This document shows positions 1-26,516 of a stretch of 32,396 nucleotides of DNA, one piece after another. The notes beneath the pieces were generated by a model, which was given only the letters and a program-made list of their open reading frames with translations, made no database searches and had not been told where the DNA came from. The stretch is from Spirogloea muscicola (taxonomy: Eukaryota; Streptophyta; Zygnematophyceae; Spirogloeales; Spirogloeaceae), in contig WELB01000121.1 in the NCBI GenBank assembly GCA_009602725.1, forward strand, positions 131,787 through 164,182, in the 5' to 3' direction. Made by a program: the position numbers and the translations under genes. How positions within the stretch are numbered: position 1 is the first letter of the stretch; every line of letters starts with the position of its first letter.

Positions 1-20
1 CCCTCCCTCCCTCCCTCCCT
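1..20. repeat. short (CCCT)n tract at window edge
   Basis: Five CCCT units open the window. It lies in what is probably an ELM1 intron, upstream of the first recognisable exon at about 99. Confidence 0.8.
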
Positions 21-98
21 CAATCCGTCTCTCATTGGCCTTGTGAACAGGATCCACCTCTCTGGCTGACTGCTGGCACTTCGTACCCTGTGGGGCAG

Positions 99-3000
99 CA
101 GAGAGGGCCCGCTCCTCGTCGTGGCATCGGGCAGGGACACCGCGCCAGCTGCCGCGGCCATCAAGAGCCTCTCGCACGGTGCCGCATTCGTGGTGCAGGT
201 GTATGCCACAACCGCCATCTCCACTTGGGCAACTCACTGCTGCTAGTGCTGGCCGTCCTCCCTCCACCTCTCTCACCTCTAACCCCCCATAAACCCTGCT
301 TCTCCTCCCCCCCCCCAACCTCCGTCCAACCAGATCCAGCACCCTCGCATGCCCGCCGAGCTCTTTGACGCGATCGTCGCCCCCGCGCACGACTTCCACG
401 TGCACTCCGAGGCGGGCCGGCGGGAGCGGCCGCCATACCTGCGCCGCTACCTCGGCAGCGCCGTCGAGCTCCCCGGCCCCACTGTGGTCCGCCTCCTCGC
501 TGCCCCTGGCCACCGCTGCACACCCTATACCCTGAACCCTAACACTGAACCCTAAACCCTATACGCTAAACCCTGACCCTAAGTCCTAATTGCATCTCGC
601 TTGCTCAAGATTGTTTGTATCCGCGGTCCGACAATATTAACCTCTGCTTGTTAATTTTTTGATCCATTAAAAGCCGGATAGCAACTTCGGCAGCAATCAA
701 AGCAGCAAATAGAGTGCTTCTTTTTGCACCTTTGAAACCACATGGACCTGCTGAAGATCAGGATACTACTTGTCCTCTTACATACTGTTAGATTACTATT
801 GTGGAAATTGCTTGTATATGAATAACTTCCTTATAGATTCCTTTTATTTTAATGTGAATCACTGTCTGGTACTACTTAGATTCATTTCCTCAGGGCGTCA
901 CTGAACCATGGTCGCACACCTGCCCTGTGCGCCCAGGTGCAGACCATCGGCGCACTACACGCTGCAGATGCCTCGGCACTGCGGTCTGCCGCCGAAGCCT
1001 GGCATGGCGAGCTCGCGGACTTGCCTCGCCCTCTGGTCGCTGTCAGTGTCGGCGGCCCCACACGTGCTTTTCGCAGCCACTGGCGACTCCGCTGGACCCC
1101 TCCAATTTTCCTAAACCAATTCCTATATCCTAACCCCCTACTCCTTCTGGAAATCTATCTACCTTAGAGCTCTAGTTTCTCACCATCTGTCATTCTCAGT
1201 AACAGCCCTTGCTATCTGAGTTGCTACGTCAACAAGCTGGCAGGAAGAACAGTCAGTACTCTAAATAATATGTGCTCCAGACACTTCACCAAGTGCCTCA
1301 TTCTCATTCCCAAAATCTCGAAGTCCCCTACATCTTGTGAAGCACTTTTTAACATATTGCTCTTATAACTCCCGGTGTCCCCTGCAGGCAACTGCTGGTA
1401 CAGCCGCCAGCTGGCAGTGCACCTCTGCAAGGCCCTGACAGGGGTCCTCGCCCAGTCCGGCGGCACTGCACGCGTCTCCTTTTCCCGGCGCACTCCCTCC
1501 CACGTGCGATGCTTGGATCCATGCTCCCCATTCGTCTCACAGCCTTGTGCTGCTTCTGGTGTCCTCAGCACATGTTTCACGAAATTCAGGCTGACTGTCT
1601 GCCCATTGTGTCACTCATACAATTGGCCAGTCAAGGTGTTGCTAATTGCGCATGTCCACAAGCGAGACACATCTTCTAGGCCGGGGGTTCAAAAGTTAGA
1701 CGTTTTGGCTGTAGATCAAAGCGCTTGTCATTGGCGCACTTACAATGCCGCTATATTACCTGCAATCATTGCCTGCTGTGATCTCCAGCTAGTACTGAGC
1801 TTGATGCAGATCAAAAGCGTCGTTCAGGAGCAGCTCGGGGGCCACTCCAACGTGTATATTTGGGACGGACGAGGTGAGGGGCTCAGCCCAAATCTCTTGG
1901 CCACCAGCGTCAGTTTGAAGCAGAATGTTGCAATCAGGAAATAATGAGGTTATTGTAGTTTCGGCTTTGGCCTGGTCCAGCAGGAGCGTGCTGTACTTCA
2001 TGTGCATGTTGTGCACTTGTTTCCTACTAGTCACAAGACCTTAATCATCATTGTCCAGCTTTGTGCATTGCTTTTTACGAGGACCCAATTACCTGCTTGC
2101 AAACCCCAACATTAATGTTCACGGGTTGCATTCCATCTTGGACCCCATCTCTCAGTAGTGTCAGATACACCCCCTCTAAGATGAGGTTAGTGCCTCCACC
2201 CAATTCTTGTCATGGCAGGTGCCAATCCGCACTTTGGGCACCTGGCATGGGCGGACGCTTTCGTCGTCACCGCGGACTCAGTCAGCATGCTCAGCGAGGC
2301 CTGCACTACGGGGTGAGCAAGTGCGCATCTCATGTCGACCGCTGCGAACATATTGAGTCCAGTCCAGATCCCGTGCAGCTGCAGACTCCCCGGAGTCGTG
2401 CAGTCTGGCTGTGCTGCCATGTGAGCATTTTTCTAGTAACTTGTCTCAGCTCCCAGGCGAGGCCTAGTATCACAGAGCACATAGCTATTAGGAGGTCAAG
2501 TACTGGGGCATGTAATGAACCCCACAGTCTGTGATGAGGAAGGGCCTCAGCTCATGATGGTAAGCACTAATGCCCTGCGTAGGAAGCCGGTGTATGTTGT
2601 GGGCCGGGACCTCTGCCGGTGGAAGTTTGCCGCCTTGCACCGGCTGCTCGAGGAGCGGGGCGCGACACGGCCGCTCACCGGAGACGAGACGGTAGGCCCA
2701 ACCCCATCTCTTCTCAGATCGGGCGTCTGCAGCATAGGAGCCCTTAATATACAAGATGCAAAATTACTTTAAAAACGATCTGGTGTTGATGGAAAACAGA
2801 CGTGGAATCCTGCAGACTTGCAATCTTCATGCATGCGATTGTTTGTCCTGTGACCACTTCAATCTTTAGTTAGCTCTTTGAAATGACTGCCATATGCGCT
2901 CAGCAAATCCATCTGCATGAGCTCCTCATTGCTGTTTGGAGGTATGGTGGGCCTGCTTCTTCGCATGCCTTTGGCGCAGTTTTGGACTGAGCACATAGGA

Positions 3001-3119
3001 TTAGCTGGCAGATTGAGGAGTACTGGAGCTACCCGCCACTGACGGACAACGCCAATGCTGCTGCCAAGATACGGGCCATGATAGCCGAGCGCAACTGGAG
3101 CATTGCCCCGCGCTCTTGA
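99..3119 (+). CDS. ELM1: ELM1-like mitochondrial fission protein, 5'-partial, 8 exons visible
   Basis: This encodes the C-terminal ~290 residues of an ELM1 family protein (Mito_fiss_Elm1, formerly DUF1022). In plants ELM1 sits on the outer face of mitochondria and recruits dynamin-related DRP3 for division; bacterial relatives exist. Exons with matching phases: ~99/102-198, 334-486 (or 483), 937-1063, 1388-1503, 1810-1873, 2219-2312, 2583-2691, 3012-3119 (TGA). Conserved blocks seen are LLVVASGRDT, IQHPR, TIGALH, GGPTRN (split over exons 3/4), VSFSRRTP, VYIWDG, HLAWADAFVVTADSVSM, GKPVYVVG and WSYPPL, in family order. Plant ELM1 is about 430 residues, so one or more N-terminal exons lie left of the window. 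Introns 1-3 contain CCCTAA-like tracts. Function is by homology; the start is not in this sequence. Confidence 0.95.
529..583. repeat. degenerate CCCTAAA telomere-like tract
   Basis: About eight imperfect copies of CCCTAAA / CCCTGAA lie in ELM1 intron 2, starting about 40 bases after the exon. The unit matches the plant-type telomere repeat. The copies are too divergent to be a functional telomere. Confidence 0.8.
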
Positions 3120-4385
3120 GTGCATGTCGTGAGCTTGCCCCTGAGTTGTCTTGTGCTGCTTTCAACATTCATTGAAGCGTAGCACCTACAATTGCATAGT
3201 GGCCTCTGTGATCGAACTCCCTGTGAGCAGTGCCATGCCAGAGCTGACGGCCTGCTGCAGCAGAGCCCGAATGTGTGCTTGGCAAGTGAGTCCATCGTGA
3301 TGTCTAGTCTAAGCTCAACCCAAATGCCATGCCCAGTTGTGTTGCTGTAAGTAGATTGGTATCGCAGAGAGAAGTGGCATGGAATTGAAAGGCGACCAGG
3401 ATGCAGAGGAGGTAACTTGGGACATGCACATCCGTGAGCTGCATTATTGGCTGTTGTCAATTTTATTGTAAGCAAGCTTCATGGCCTTGAAGAACGATGT
3501 GAAGGCACCAAAGGACGTGCCAAGCGCAGCTAGTTGCAAACGGAGCAGGCAGAGCAGAGCATGGGAAAGGAAGGGACCTGCCTGGTCACAAGGGTGCGTG
3601 GGTGTGAGGATTTTTGAGATCAGGCAATTGCAGATAATACTACCAGCTTGATTGTAATTTACAACGTAAAAGGATGTACTCCGTGCAAGTGTCAGGCTAG
3701 CATACGAAATCTAGGATGGCACTATGAGGGCACGGGTCAGTGGCAGCTGGGCTGATAGGTATGGGGCTTGTGCCACCGTGACGGCTGCACTAAAGCCTAA
3801 GCCCTAAATCGTAAACCTCTAAACCCTAACCCAAACCCTCCTGCTCCTCTTGTGCCACTTTTCGCTGGCAGCGTGCCAGTCGATGCGGCTGTGCCGAGCA
3901 GCGGCAGAACCTTGGACCAGAGCTGCGCAAGCGAGATCATTGTCGGAGTTTGGGGCTGCTGCTGCGAAACAGTGGCTGAACTGCTGCTAGTATACAGCAC
4001 ATGGGCGAAGGCTCACGTGGTTGCCTGAGCAAGGACACATATGCAGCCTGACACTCTGCCACCTTTGCCCAATTACCTTTGTGGGTTGAAGCTGGTGTTC
4101 TCGGACTCGCTCGTTGGGAGGATGCAGAGACGTATTGGCGAGCAGCTGAAGTGAACTTGTGTGCAAGCAACGCCTCAATTTGAAGCGGCGTCCCATGCCC
4201 CTGGCGTGCCTGGCGCATCATCCAGTAGTGGTAGGACTGAGCAGCGACACGACAGCACGCACTTGATTCTGGCAACAAGTGGGCTGTCGCCCTTAGACCA
4301 TTAAGGATCTCACTTGCACAGCTAAGCCTCATGCAGGCCACGAACGCATGGATGCGGAGCTGACAGTGTAAGCAATCAATTTCAA
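3120..4385. other. intergenic region between convergent ELM1 and FkbM genes
   Basis: This holds the 3' flanks of ELM1 (stop 3117-3119) and of the FkbM gene (stop 4386-4388, minus). No frame here shows recognisable protein similarity. TGTAA, a common green-algal polyadenylation motif, occurs at about 3469 and 3652 on the plus strand, but these are weak evidence. A second telomere-like tract lies at 3796-3840. Confidence 0.6.
3796..3840. repeat. degenerate CCCTAAA telomere-like tract, intergenic
   Basis: Imperfect copies such as GCCCTAAAT, CTCTAAACCCTAACC and AAACCCT run for about 45 bases. The orientation is the same as in the ELM1 intron tract (C-rich strand on plus). Confidence 0.75.
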
Positions 4386-7300
4386 TCAATTTAATGTACC
4401 TGGAGTAACTGGGTCACTGCGGCGCGCGTAGAGGTTGTAGAGGGTGCTGCCACGAAGCTCTTCTGCCTGTGTCACCTGGATGGGGTCGAAACCTGCACCC
4501 CTCAACAGATCCACCTGCATGATCAACATACGAGATCAGTGGTCTGCATCTTGTCATGCGAGAAGACAGTGGGCTCCGAAAAGTGGCAGGCAAGTCTCTT
4601 TCTTACGCCACATCAACTGGATCAGAACTTGGTGCTAGAGATTGCAATGCCATAAGACACCAAGTCAGATTTGAGTTGGTGTTGTTGGTGAATTACAGCA
4701 ACCAATACCCCAGTACCTCACAGAGCGTTTGGGATGCGCCGTGTGCCAGAAGAACACGCCATGATTATGCACGACTTGCTCTCTAATTCTGTAGTCCTGT
4801 GTGCCAATGAGCATCACATCTTACCGCTGCCTGGAGCTGGCCGCCTTGATCATGGATCTCCAAGACAACCTGCATAACATGATACTTTCAGCAAATGAGC
4901 CAGTAGAGAAATAGCTAGGACTAGGAGGTACCTGCTTCAATTCACTTCAATGCTCAATCCTTGCATGGGCACAACAGTCCTTGCACGGGCACAAAGGGGA
5001 GGACTTAGATTCTGAACGATCTGATGGTGGCAGCTCGCCTGTTGAATGAGGGGCCAGTGGCTGGAACGTACTCCACCAAGGACGTCAAGCTCCGCCCGCT
5101 CCACATCAACCTTGAGGAGGTCGATGCGCCTGCATTGTGACATTCACGCGCGCTAGGATGCCATGAAGAGGCTGCTTCAGAAACATGGGTTGTGAAGGCA
5201 CTGGCAATGTAAGGAGTGCTCACTTGAGGTCCTCTTTGGTGATGATGTCAGAGAGGCTCACCAACGGGCAGGACACCTGGCCCAAGGACCAGCAACTTAA
5301 AAGACCATCAAGAATGAGCTGACATCTGACGCCATTTAGCACTTGCACATGAAACCTGACTCTCCAACGAGCAACCCATTTCGGGCCCGCTTGTGCCTTC
5401 CTTGGCTATCACAAGCAAGACTTACAAGTCTAGGAAGGTAATCAATGTGCTTCATCAACAAAATAGAGTTATTCTGTTGATGAAAACATCAAGGATTGGT
5501 ACCATGCCTCTAGATGGTGAGGCGGGAGACACCTTGCTCTGCTTCCCCAGCATGTGCTGCACGAAGTTGCGCACTGCTGCATCATACAGCCACGAGGGGC
5601 AGCAGTCTCGCAGCCACCTCCCAGCAGATGCCTGGCATGCGCCAGGCAATGCCGTAGAACCTCAGGGTGAGACCAGTCCAGGCCAGACAGCAGAGGGCAT
5701 CAAGGAATCCTTGATAGAAAGATGACGAGAAGAGAGTCTGACTTCATTCAAGTTCCACATCCTTCAGATTTAGATCAAAAGTGAAGTGCACCAGTCAACA
5801 AAGACTTAGGAGTCTGCTAAGTGCTCTCAAGAGTGTAAGTCCTCAAGGGGCCTACCAACGGGCCATGCGGCAAGAGCTCAGATCCTCCGAGCGCATTCCT
5901 AAGGAAAATTACCATGGCAGCTTCTACCTGCGCGGTGCAGGCCCTGGCAGCTGTGACACTCTTCAAGGCCAGCTCCATGGCCAGCTAAGGACCACAGCGC
6001 TGAAGAAGTCTGGTACTTGACCACCCCAAAAGCAAAAGCTATATATTCTGCCTCACCTCGCCAGGGTCTGGCCTCATTGTGCTCCATCCGGAGGCCCGTT
6101 CGTAGAATGTGAACTCTGCCTGCACACATGAGAGAGAGAGGGATAAGTTGCAGTGTTCTTGATGCGATTCTCCTGCATGTTCTGGGCTGCAGCGTCCGCT
6201 CTCGCTGCAGCAGCTTGAGCTCACGGCCCCGGCTGCTTGCCTTGTCAGTGGATCCGTCCGAGACACCAACATTGAGCAGCCGCACCTCTGCCACTTCTGC
6301 TCGGTACACGCGATGTGTGCCGCAGATGGGCGACAAAAGGGGTAAAGATCGCAAGATTACGACGACTGTCGGCTGAACGCTGGCGCGTACATAGTGACTG
6401 TGCCAGCAGTTGTCTAGCGAGCCCCACTGAAGGCCTCAAATGGAAGTCCTTCAAGTCCAAGATTAAGACAGTATGCAGCGTGCAGCTCACACCACAAGCT
6501 GGCTGGTGCCGCCTGAGGGATGCGAGGTTCCACTGCAGCGCCCTGAAGTTGGCGGCAATGGGCTCGATGGCAAGCACAATCCCGCCTGGGCAAGCCTGGC
6601 CAATTGGGTGCCGCCAGAAGCTCCATGAAAGCTGGCGGTGGATTCGCCCGCAATTTTGCGAGCCCTTGCATTGATGTGCTCACAGCAGTGTGAATGGAGC
6701 CGAGCTCACAATGAAACATAGTGACCAACAGGAAGCTCAGCGTGATGGGTCTGGCTTTTGCTCACTTGCCTTGGCCGCCAACATGGTAAAGAAGCCAATG
6801 TTGGCGCCCACATCGACGATGACAGCGCCGGGTACCAGTTCAGCCTGCAGCATTGAGGTATCACAGTCGAGCCCAGCATTGCTTGCGAGCTCCACCAGGC
6901 TGCGAAACGATGGACTCTCTGCCATTCGACGATGTGACTTCTGGCAACTTGAGCATCACATATAGACGAGCAAGAAGCACGACGTCATCCGATCTCTATC
7001 TTAGCCGAAGGCCCAGGCCAGGCTCCTGACCCTACACTTTGCACCGGCCATGGATGTGCAATAGCAGACGCTTTGCGGGGCTGCGGCCATCACCCCAAGC
7101 CGTTGGTACTGCGCTTGCTCCACGACCTCCCGGTATAAGAACTCCGCGTCCAACCTGCTGACGTGCCTGCAGCAGAATACGATGCCAGCCAAAACGGAGG
7201 CAGCGGTTATGTAGGCATTCACCACTGTGCCGCGAGGCACATTGTAGTGCCGACACACTGCACAAACGATAAACCCACGACACTGCCGAGGTCTACGGGC

Positions 7301-7670
7301 GCTGTCGTCGCCGCCATCATCGTCGCTGCCAGTGTCGCCGCCTGAGCCATTGCCAGACCTCCGCCGCCGCCGCCGCCGAGACGGAGGTGAATCCGAGCTG
7401 ACCTTAGCGGTGCCGTCCAAGCACGTGCAGTGACGTTTCCTACAACAACTTGGCAGAGCCCTGGACGCACTTGATGGGTAGGCCGTCGGGCTGCACCATG
7501 ATGCTCAACTGCGCGTCCGCCGCTTCCGCCGCCGTCGCCGGCGCCTCCGCCGCCTTCGGCAAACCCGCCAACTGTCGCCTGCCGCGATGCCATCTTGCAG
7601 ACGCAGCTGCTGCTGGGAGCCACACTTTACAAATGGCCACTGGTGGTGCCGCCAGCACTGTCAGCGCCAT
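4386..7670 (-). CDS. FkbM-family SAM-dependent methyltransferase, 12 exons
   Basis: A 357-residue FkbM-type methyltransferase (Methyltransf_21). The family transfers a methyl group from SAM, often to hydroxyls of glycans or secondary metabolites; the substrate here is unknown. Exons (minus strand): 7670-7450, 7166-7094, 6844-6766, 6585-6493, 6296-6241, 6119-6057, 5927-5856, 5631-5533, 5276-5224, 5129-5039, 4869-4825, 4514-4386. All junction phases agree and the sum is 358 codons with the stop. Landmarks: SAM motif I VDVGANIG at residues 108-115, acidic E in IEP at 132, GWSTM at 185-189, IFLRNAL in exon 7, DLLKVDVERAEL at 273-284, VVLEIHD in exon 11, and STLYNLYARR near the end. The first 40 residues are Ala/Arg-rich with no acidic residue, so an organelle transit peptide is possible (inference). 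Introns after 6241 and 5039 use GC donors. ATG 7670 is chosen because exon 1 joins exon 2 in phase. Confidence 0.9.
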
Positions 7671-8481
7671 TGGCAGTGGTGGTGTGAGCCTCCTTTAACG
7701 CGCCTCCATTGAGCTATAACCAAAGGCCTGCTTGTGGACATCGACTGCGTCGGCTGCAGCTGGCGCACCGACGTGGGCGGGCAACTGCAACCACTGCTCA
7801 ATGGAGATAACCCCCCAATAGTGCCACACACTGCTACTTATGTGTAGGCTTCCCAAGCCACTCGCTTCTCTTCGGGCATCTTGCTATGGAAAGACCTAGC
7901 GCAGTGTGGTGGTGGATGATGCAGATTGAATACAGCAATTCCAAGCAAGCTGCCACACCTCTTATGCATTAATGCCACCCTCACAAGCTTGCGCGTGCAA
8001 TCATGACTGCCCTGCAACATTTAGTGATGGTTTTGCCAACATGCGGCAATCCTTTGTATGTCATGCCAGACTTGTCAATTGCGCTTGCTGCTTGCGCCAA
8101 GCTGCAGGTGAGGCAGGCTCCGTTGGCCTTCGCATGGCGGACATTGATCACTTGCATTGGCAAGGTCAATGGCCAGTCTGGGCTGCCAGTTGCAACTTCT
8201 AGCATTGGGAGCTGCCACGCCCGCGCAATCGCCGGGCTTGCCCACCAAATCCTTGCTAGCACTTGCAGCAATCTTGGCCATCGAGGCGAACGATGGCGGC
8301 GCAGAGCGTCCGCAACAGGTGCCCGCTTCTGGCCACGCAGTGCTGAGACGACGCCTCGCCGCCATTATCAAATGACCAGCCTGCGGCATCAGGACTTCGC
8401 AGCTGGCATTGGCGGCGAGGCCACTGACGCCATCACCGCCAGCGACTAGATGGCGACGCCGCGCCGCCGCCTCCGCCGCCA
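7671..8481. other. spacer between NDUFB3 3' end and FkbM start
   Basis: These 811 bases should contain the NDUFB3 3' untranslated region and the FkbM promoter, both on the minus strand. The long minus frame at 8075-8614 overlaps NDUFB3 in another frame and resembles nothing I recognise. I see no gene here. Confidence 0.5.
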
Positions 8482-8687
8482 TCAGTGGTCGCCGTGCTTG
8501 GCGCCGCCGCTGCTGCCGCGCGGTGCGGCGAGCTTGGACGCCATGCCCTCGACGAAGAGGTACACGGCGAAGGCGGCGACGCCGAGGCCGAGGCCCGGGA
8601 AGGCGTGGCGCCACGGCGAGCGGATCATGGGGTGGAAGCGGTACTCGTCGCGCGCCCGGAAGAAGTCCCCGGGCCCGCCGCCCGCCA

Positions 8688-8688
<1 letters not shown>
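8482..8688 (-). CDS. NDUFB3: NADH dehydrogenase 1 beta subunit 3 (complex I B12), single exon
   Basis: A 68-residue accessory subunit of mitochondrial complex I, in the inner-membrane arm. It closely follows the short plant B12 form: FFRARDEYRFHP near the N-terminus, RHAFPGLGLGVAAF leading into one transmembrane helix (about residues 27-47), then a short Ala/Ser/Gly tail ending in HGDH. The length fits the ~70-residue plant proteins, so it looks complete. ATG is at 8688-8686 and TGA at 8484-8482. No intron is present, unlike most neighbours. A (GCC)n run lies directly upstream of the ATG, in the 5' leader. It is divergent from KRR1. Confidence 0.93.

Positions 8689-8689
<1 letters not shown>

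Positions 8690-8720
<31 letters not shown>
8690..8720. repeat. (GCC)n microsatellite in NDUFB3 5' leader
   Basis: About ten uninterrupted GCC/GGC units lie immediately 5' of the NDUFB3 ATG on the minus strand. It would be transcribed as a GGC repeat in the leader. Confidence 0.85.
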
Positions 8721-8722
<2 letters not shown>

Positions 8723-9050
8723 GCGATGGCTGCCGTGGCACTGGCAGTAAGCTAACTTTTGCTTAGAGTAACAGGAGTGCGGCTGCCCATTCCAAAAGAG
8801 CGGCAGTAAAAGCTCGAAGTGAAAAAATATACCCAGGGGGAGGCAACACCACTTGAGTAAATTGTTTCAGATAGGAAAAGCAATGCCTCACTGCCTCAGC
8901 TCACGTTTGACATTCATATTTTGTCCCGTGGTTGTTGAGCGGGTCAATCTGCTGTGAGTTATGTAGATCAGAGGAAGCGCTAAGAAACCAAAGCACACAA
9001 AGAAAGAAAGCAGCTACAAATTACTCAGTAACCCCTGCTTCTCATTCGTC
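8721..9050. promoter_or_regulatory. bidirectional intergenic region between NDUFB3 and KRR1
   Basis: These roughly 330 bases separate the NDUFB3 ATG (minus) from the KRR1 5' region (plus), so both promoters are expected here. No coding similarity is seen, and I could not place a TATA box or other defined element. The region is inferred from gene orientation only. Confidence 0.5.
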
Positions 9051-9105
9051 GGCTTTGGACATTGTCCATTCTTTTTGGGCTGGCTTTGCCAGCCCCTCTT
9101 TCTTT

Positions 9106-9116
<11 letters not shown>
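9051..9116 (+). repeat. solo arm fragment of the inverted-repeat element
   Basis: About 65 bases nearly match the right arm of the element at 32326-32390: ggctttggacattgtcc, then the perfect hairpin GGGCTGGC-TTT-GCCAGCCC, then a pyrimidine run and ATGGGCG. No inverted partner was found nearby, so this looks like a solo or truncated copy. Confidence 0.85.
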
Positions 9117-13248
<4,132 letters not shown>

Positions 13249-14081
13249 CCATCCAAACCCTTATGCTCAAACAAGAACTAGTGGTCCATAGATTGGTCCA
13301 TAAGATTCCAGAAAGACTTGAGCCACTTGCTGGATAGCCATGAAATAGTGAAGAGATAGCTCTTGGGCCCCCTCCTGGCCCTGGCAGTGCCCAAGATCGT
13401 TTATGCACGAAGGCGATACATTCCCTTGCAGCTTCTGCTCCAGGGCGAGTCCGCAGCTTCCAGCGGCTGCATGTCTTGCTCGCGGTCTCTCTTTGCAGAC
13501 ACTGGCACAATCTATCCGCTTTGACTGTTTCACAGGAGCGGTGTAGAGCCTCACCATCTCCTGTCTCTCGAAACTTCTCGATGCCCTGTTGAGGGACTCC
13601 ATTCGAGCATCTGTCCTGCGTACAGTGTGCACGTACTGACAGTCAGCCGAAAGTGAGCTCTTCCGAGATGGTGATTGCTGCAACGACACAGTACAGCAGC
13701 AACTACAAAGACTTTGACAGCCAATAACGATATGGAAGCACCTGGCGCAGCGGCACTTGGTGGGTCAGCCATAGGGCGGAGGGCAGGGGCGGATCAAGCT
13801 ACGGCGTCAGTGTCAGAATGACCGGGCCTTCTTAGCTCGCTGGAACATTCGAAGCTCCAGGGGCCAGTTGGTCTGCACAAGGTGATCCATCTTCAATACA
13901 GGCTTGCGATGGTCATAATCGCCTGTACTGGGGACGATGCTGCAGTGCCCAAGAAGTACATGGCTGACTGCTCCATGAGATCATGCGCATGCAACGTGGT
14001 CCCTCTAGCGAGTGCTTGGGAACTTGCTGCTTCCAAACTTCGACGGTGTACAGACGACATTCGTGGTGGGAGAAGGGGGCG
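13249..14081. other. KRR1 3' flank and upstream region of POLR3B
   Basis: No recognisable protein is encoded on either strand. The 140-residue minus frame at 13267-13689 lies antisense to the KRR1 3' flank and shows no family features. The POLR3B promoter and first codons may be at the right end of this region or inside the N gap. Confidence 0.5.
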
Positions 14082-14102
14082 GCTCTCTCTCACTCACTCA
14101 CA

Positions 14103-14177
<75 letters not shown>
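14082..14177. repeat. (CT)n microsatellite abutting the assembly gap
   Basis: About 96 bases of nearly pure CT, with a few CACT units at the left end, run straight into the N block. The repeat is the probable cause of the gap, and its true length is unknown. Confidence 0.95.
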
Positions 14178-14419
14178 NNNNNNNNNNNNNNNNNNNNNNN
14201 NNNNNNNNNNNNNNNNNNNNNNNNNNNNNNNNNNNNNNNNNNNNNNNNNNNNNNNNNNNNNNNNNNNNNNNNNNNNNNNNNNNNNNNNNNNNNNNNNNNN
14301 NNNNNNNNNNNNNNNNNNNNNNNNNNNNNNNNNNNNNNNNNNNNNNNNNNNNNNNNNNNNNNNNNNNNNNNNNNNNNNNNNNNNNNNNNNNNNNNNNNNN
14401 NNNNNNNNNNNNNNNNNNN
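14178..14419. other. assembly gap, 242 N
   Basis: A run of N separates the CT repeat from the first visible POLR3B codons. The POLR3B start codon probably lies in this missing sequence or just left of it. Confidence 1.
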
Positions 14420-26120
<11,701 letters not shown>

Positions 26121-26516
26121 GAGCTCGAGGATAGAGCCCCGTACATTGTTGCTGCCGAACGGTGCACAGCACGCTTGGCTACTCTTGCTTTCCTTGCTGC
26201 TGGAGGTAAGGCTGAGATGCTACCTTGACTGGACTGGCCTGAGGAGCAACAGCAGAGCTAATGTAGTACTAGTCCCTACTGCAGGTGCTTCACTCCAGGC
26301 GCAGGCTGCTGAGGGGAAACACTGATGCATGAGTTGTTGTGATGCTAGCAGGAGTTGCTTGTCGTGGCTTGAAGGGGTTCAACATGCGAGGGCCAGGCGG
26401 AACAGGTTGGCATGGAGCAATACTGGTCTCTGAGGTCAAGGGCGTGACATGCGTGAAGCTGCCAGCCTAGCTGCCAAGCGGGGGGCCAAATTGAACCTGT
26501 CTTCTCATTTGTTCTA
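26121..26516. other. intergenic region between convergent POLR3B and sulfotransferase-like genes
   Basis: These 396 bases carry both 3' flanks. No coding similarity or clear polyadenylation signal was recognised. Confidence 0.6.

Noticed and set aside
1681-1705. Possible tRNA T-arm (ggggttcaaa)
   Set aside because: No matching acceptor stem or A box could be built around it, and it sits in an ELM1 intron.
1375-1944. 189-residue plus-strand open frame
   Set aside because: It starts inside ELM1 exon 4, reads through the intron, and leaves the family match after VSFSRRTPSH.
5640-5710. Minus-strand frame with a coding-like segment FLDALCC...RFYGIAWRMPG
   Set aside because: It cannot be joined in phase to the flanking FkbM exons. 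The 5631-5533 exon joins 5927-5856 directly with phase 0, so this is probably chance.
8075-8614. 179-residue minus-strand frame
   Set aside because: It overlaps NDUFB3 in a different frame and continues into its 3' flank, with no family similarity.
13267-13689. 140-residue minus-strand frame antisense to the KRR1 3' flank
   Set aside because: No motif, no splice-compatible neighbours, and composition gives no support for coding.
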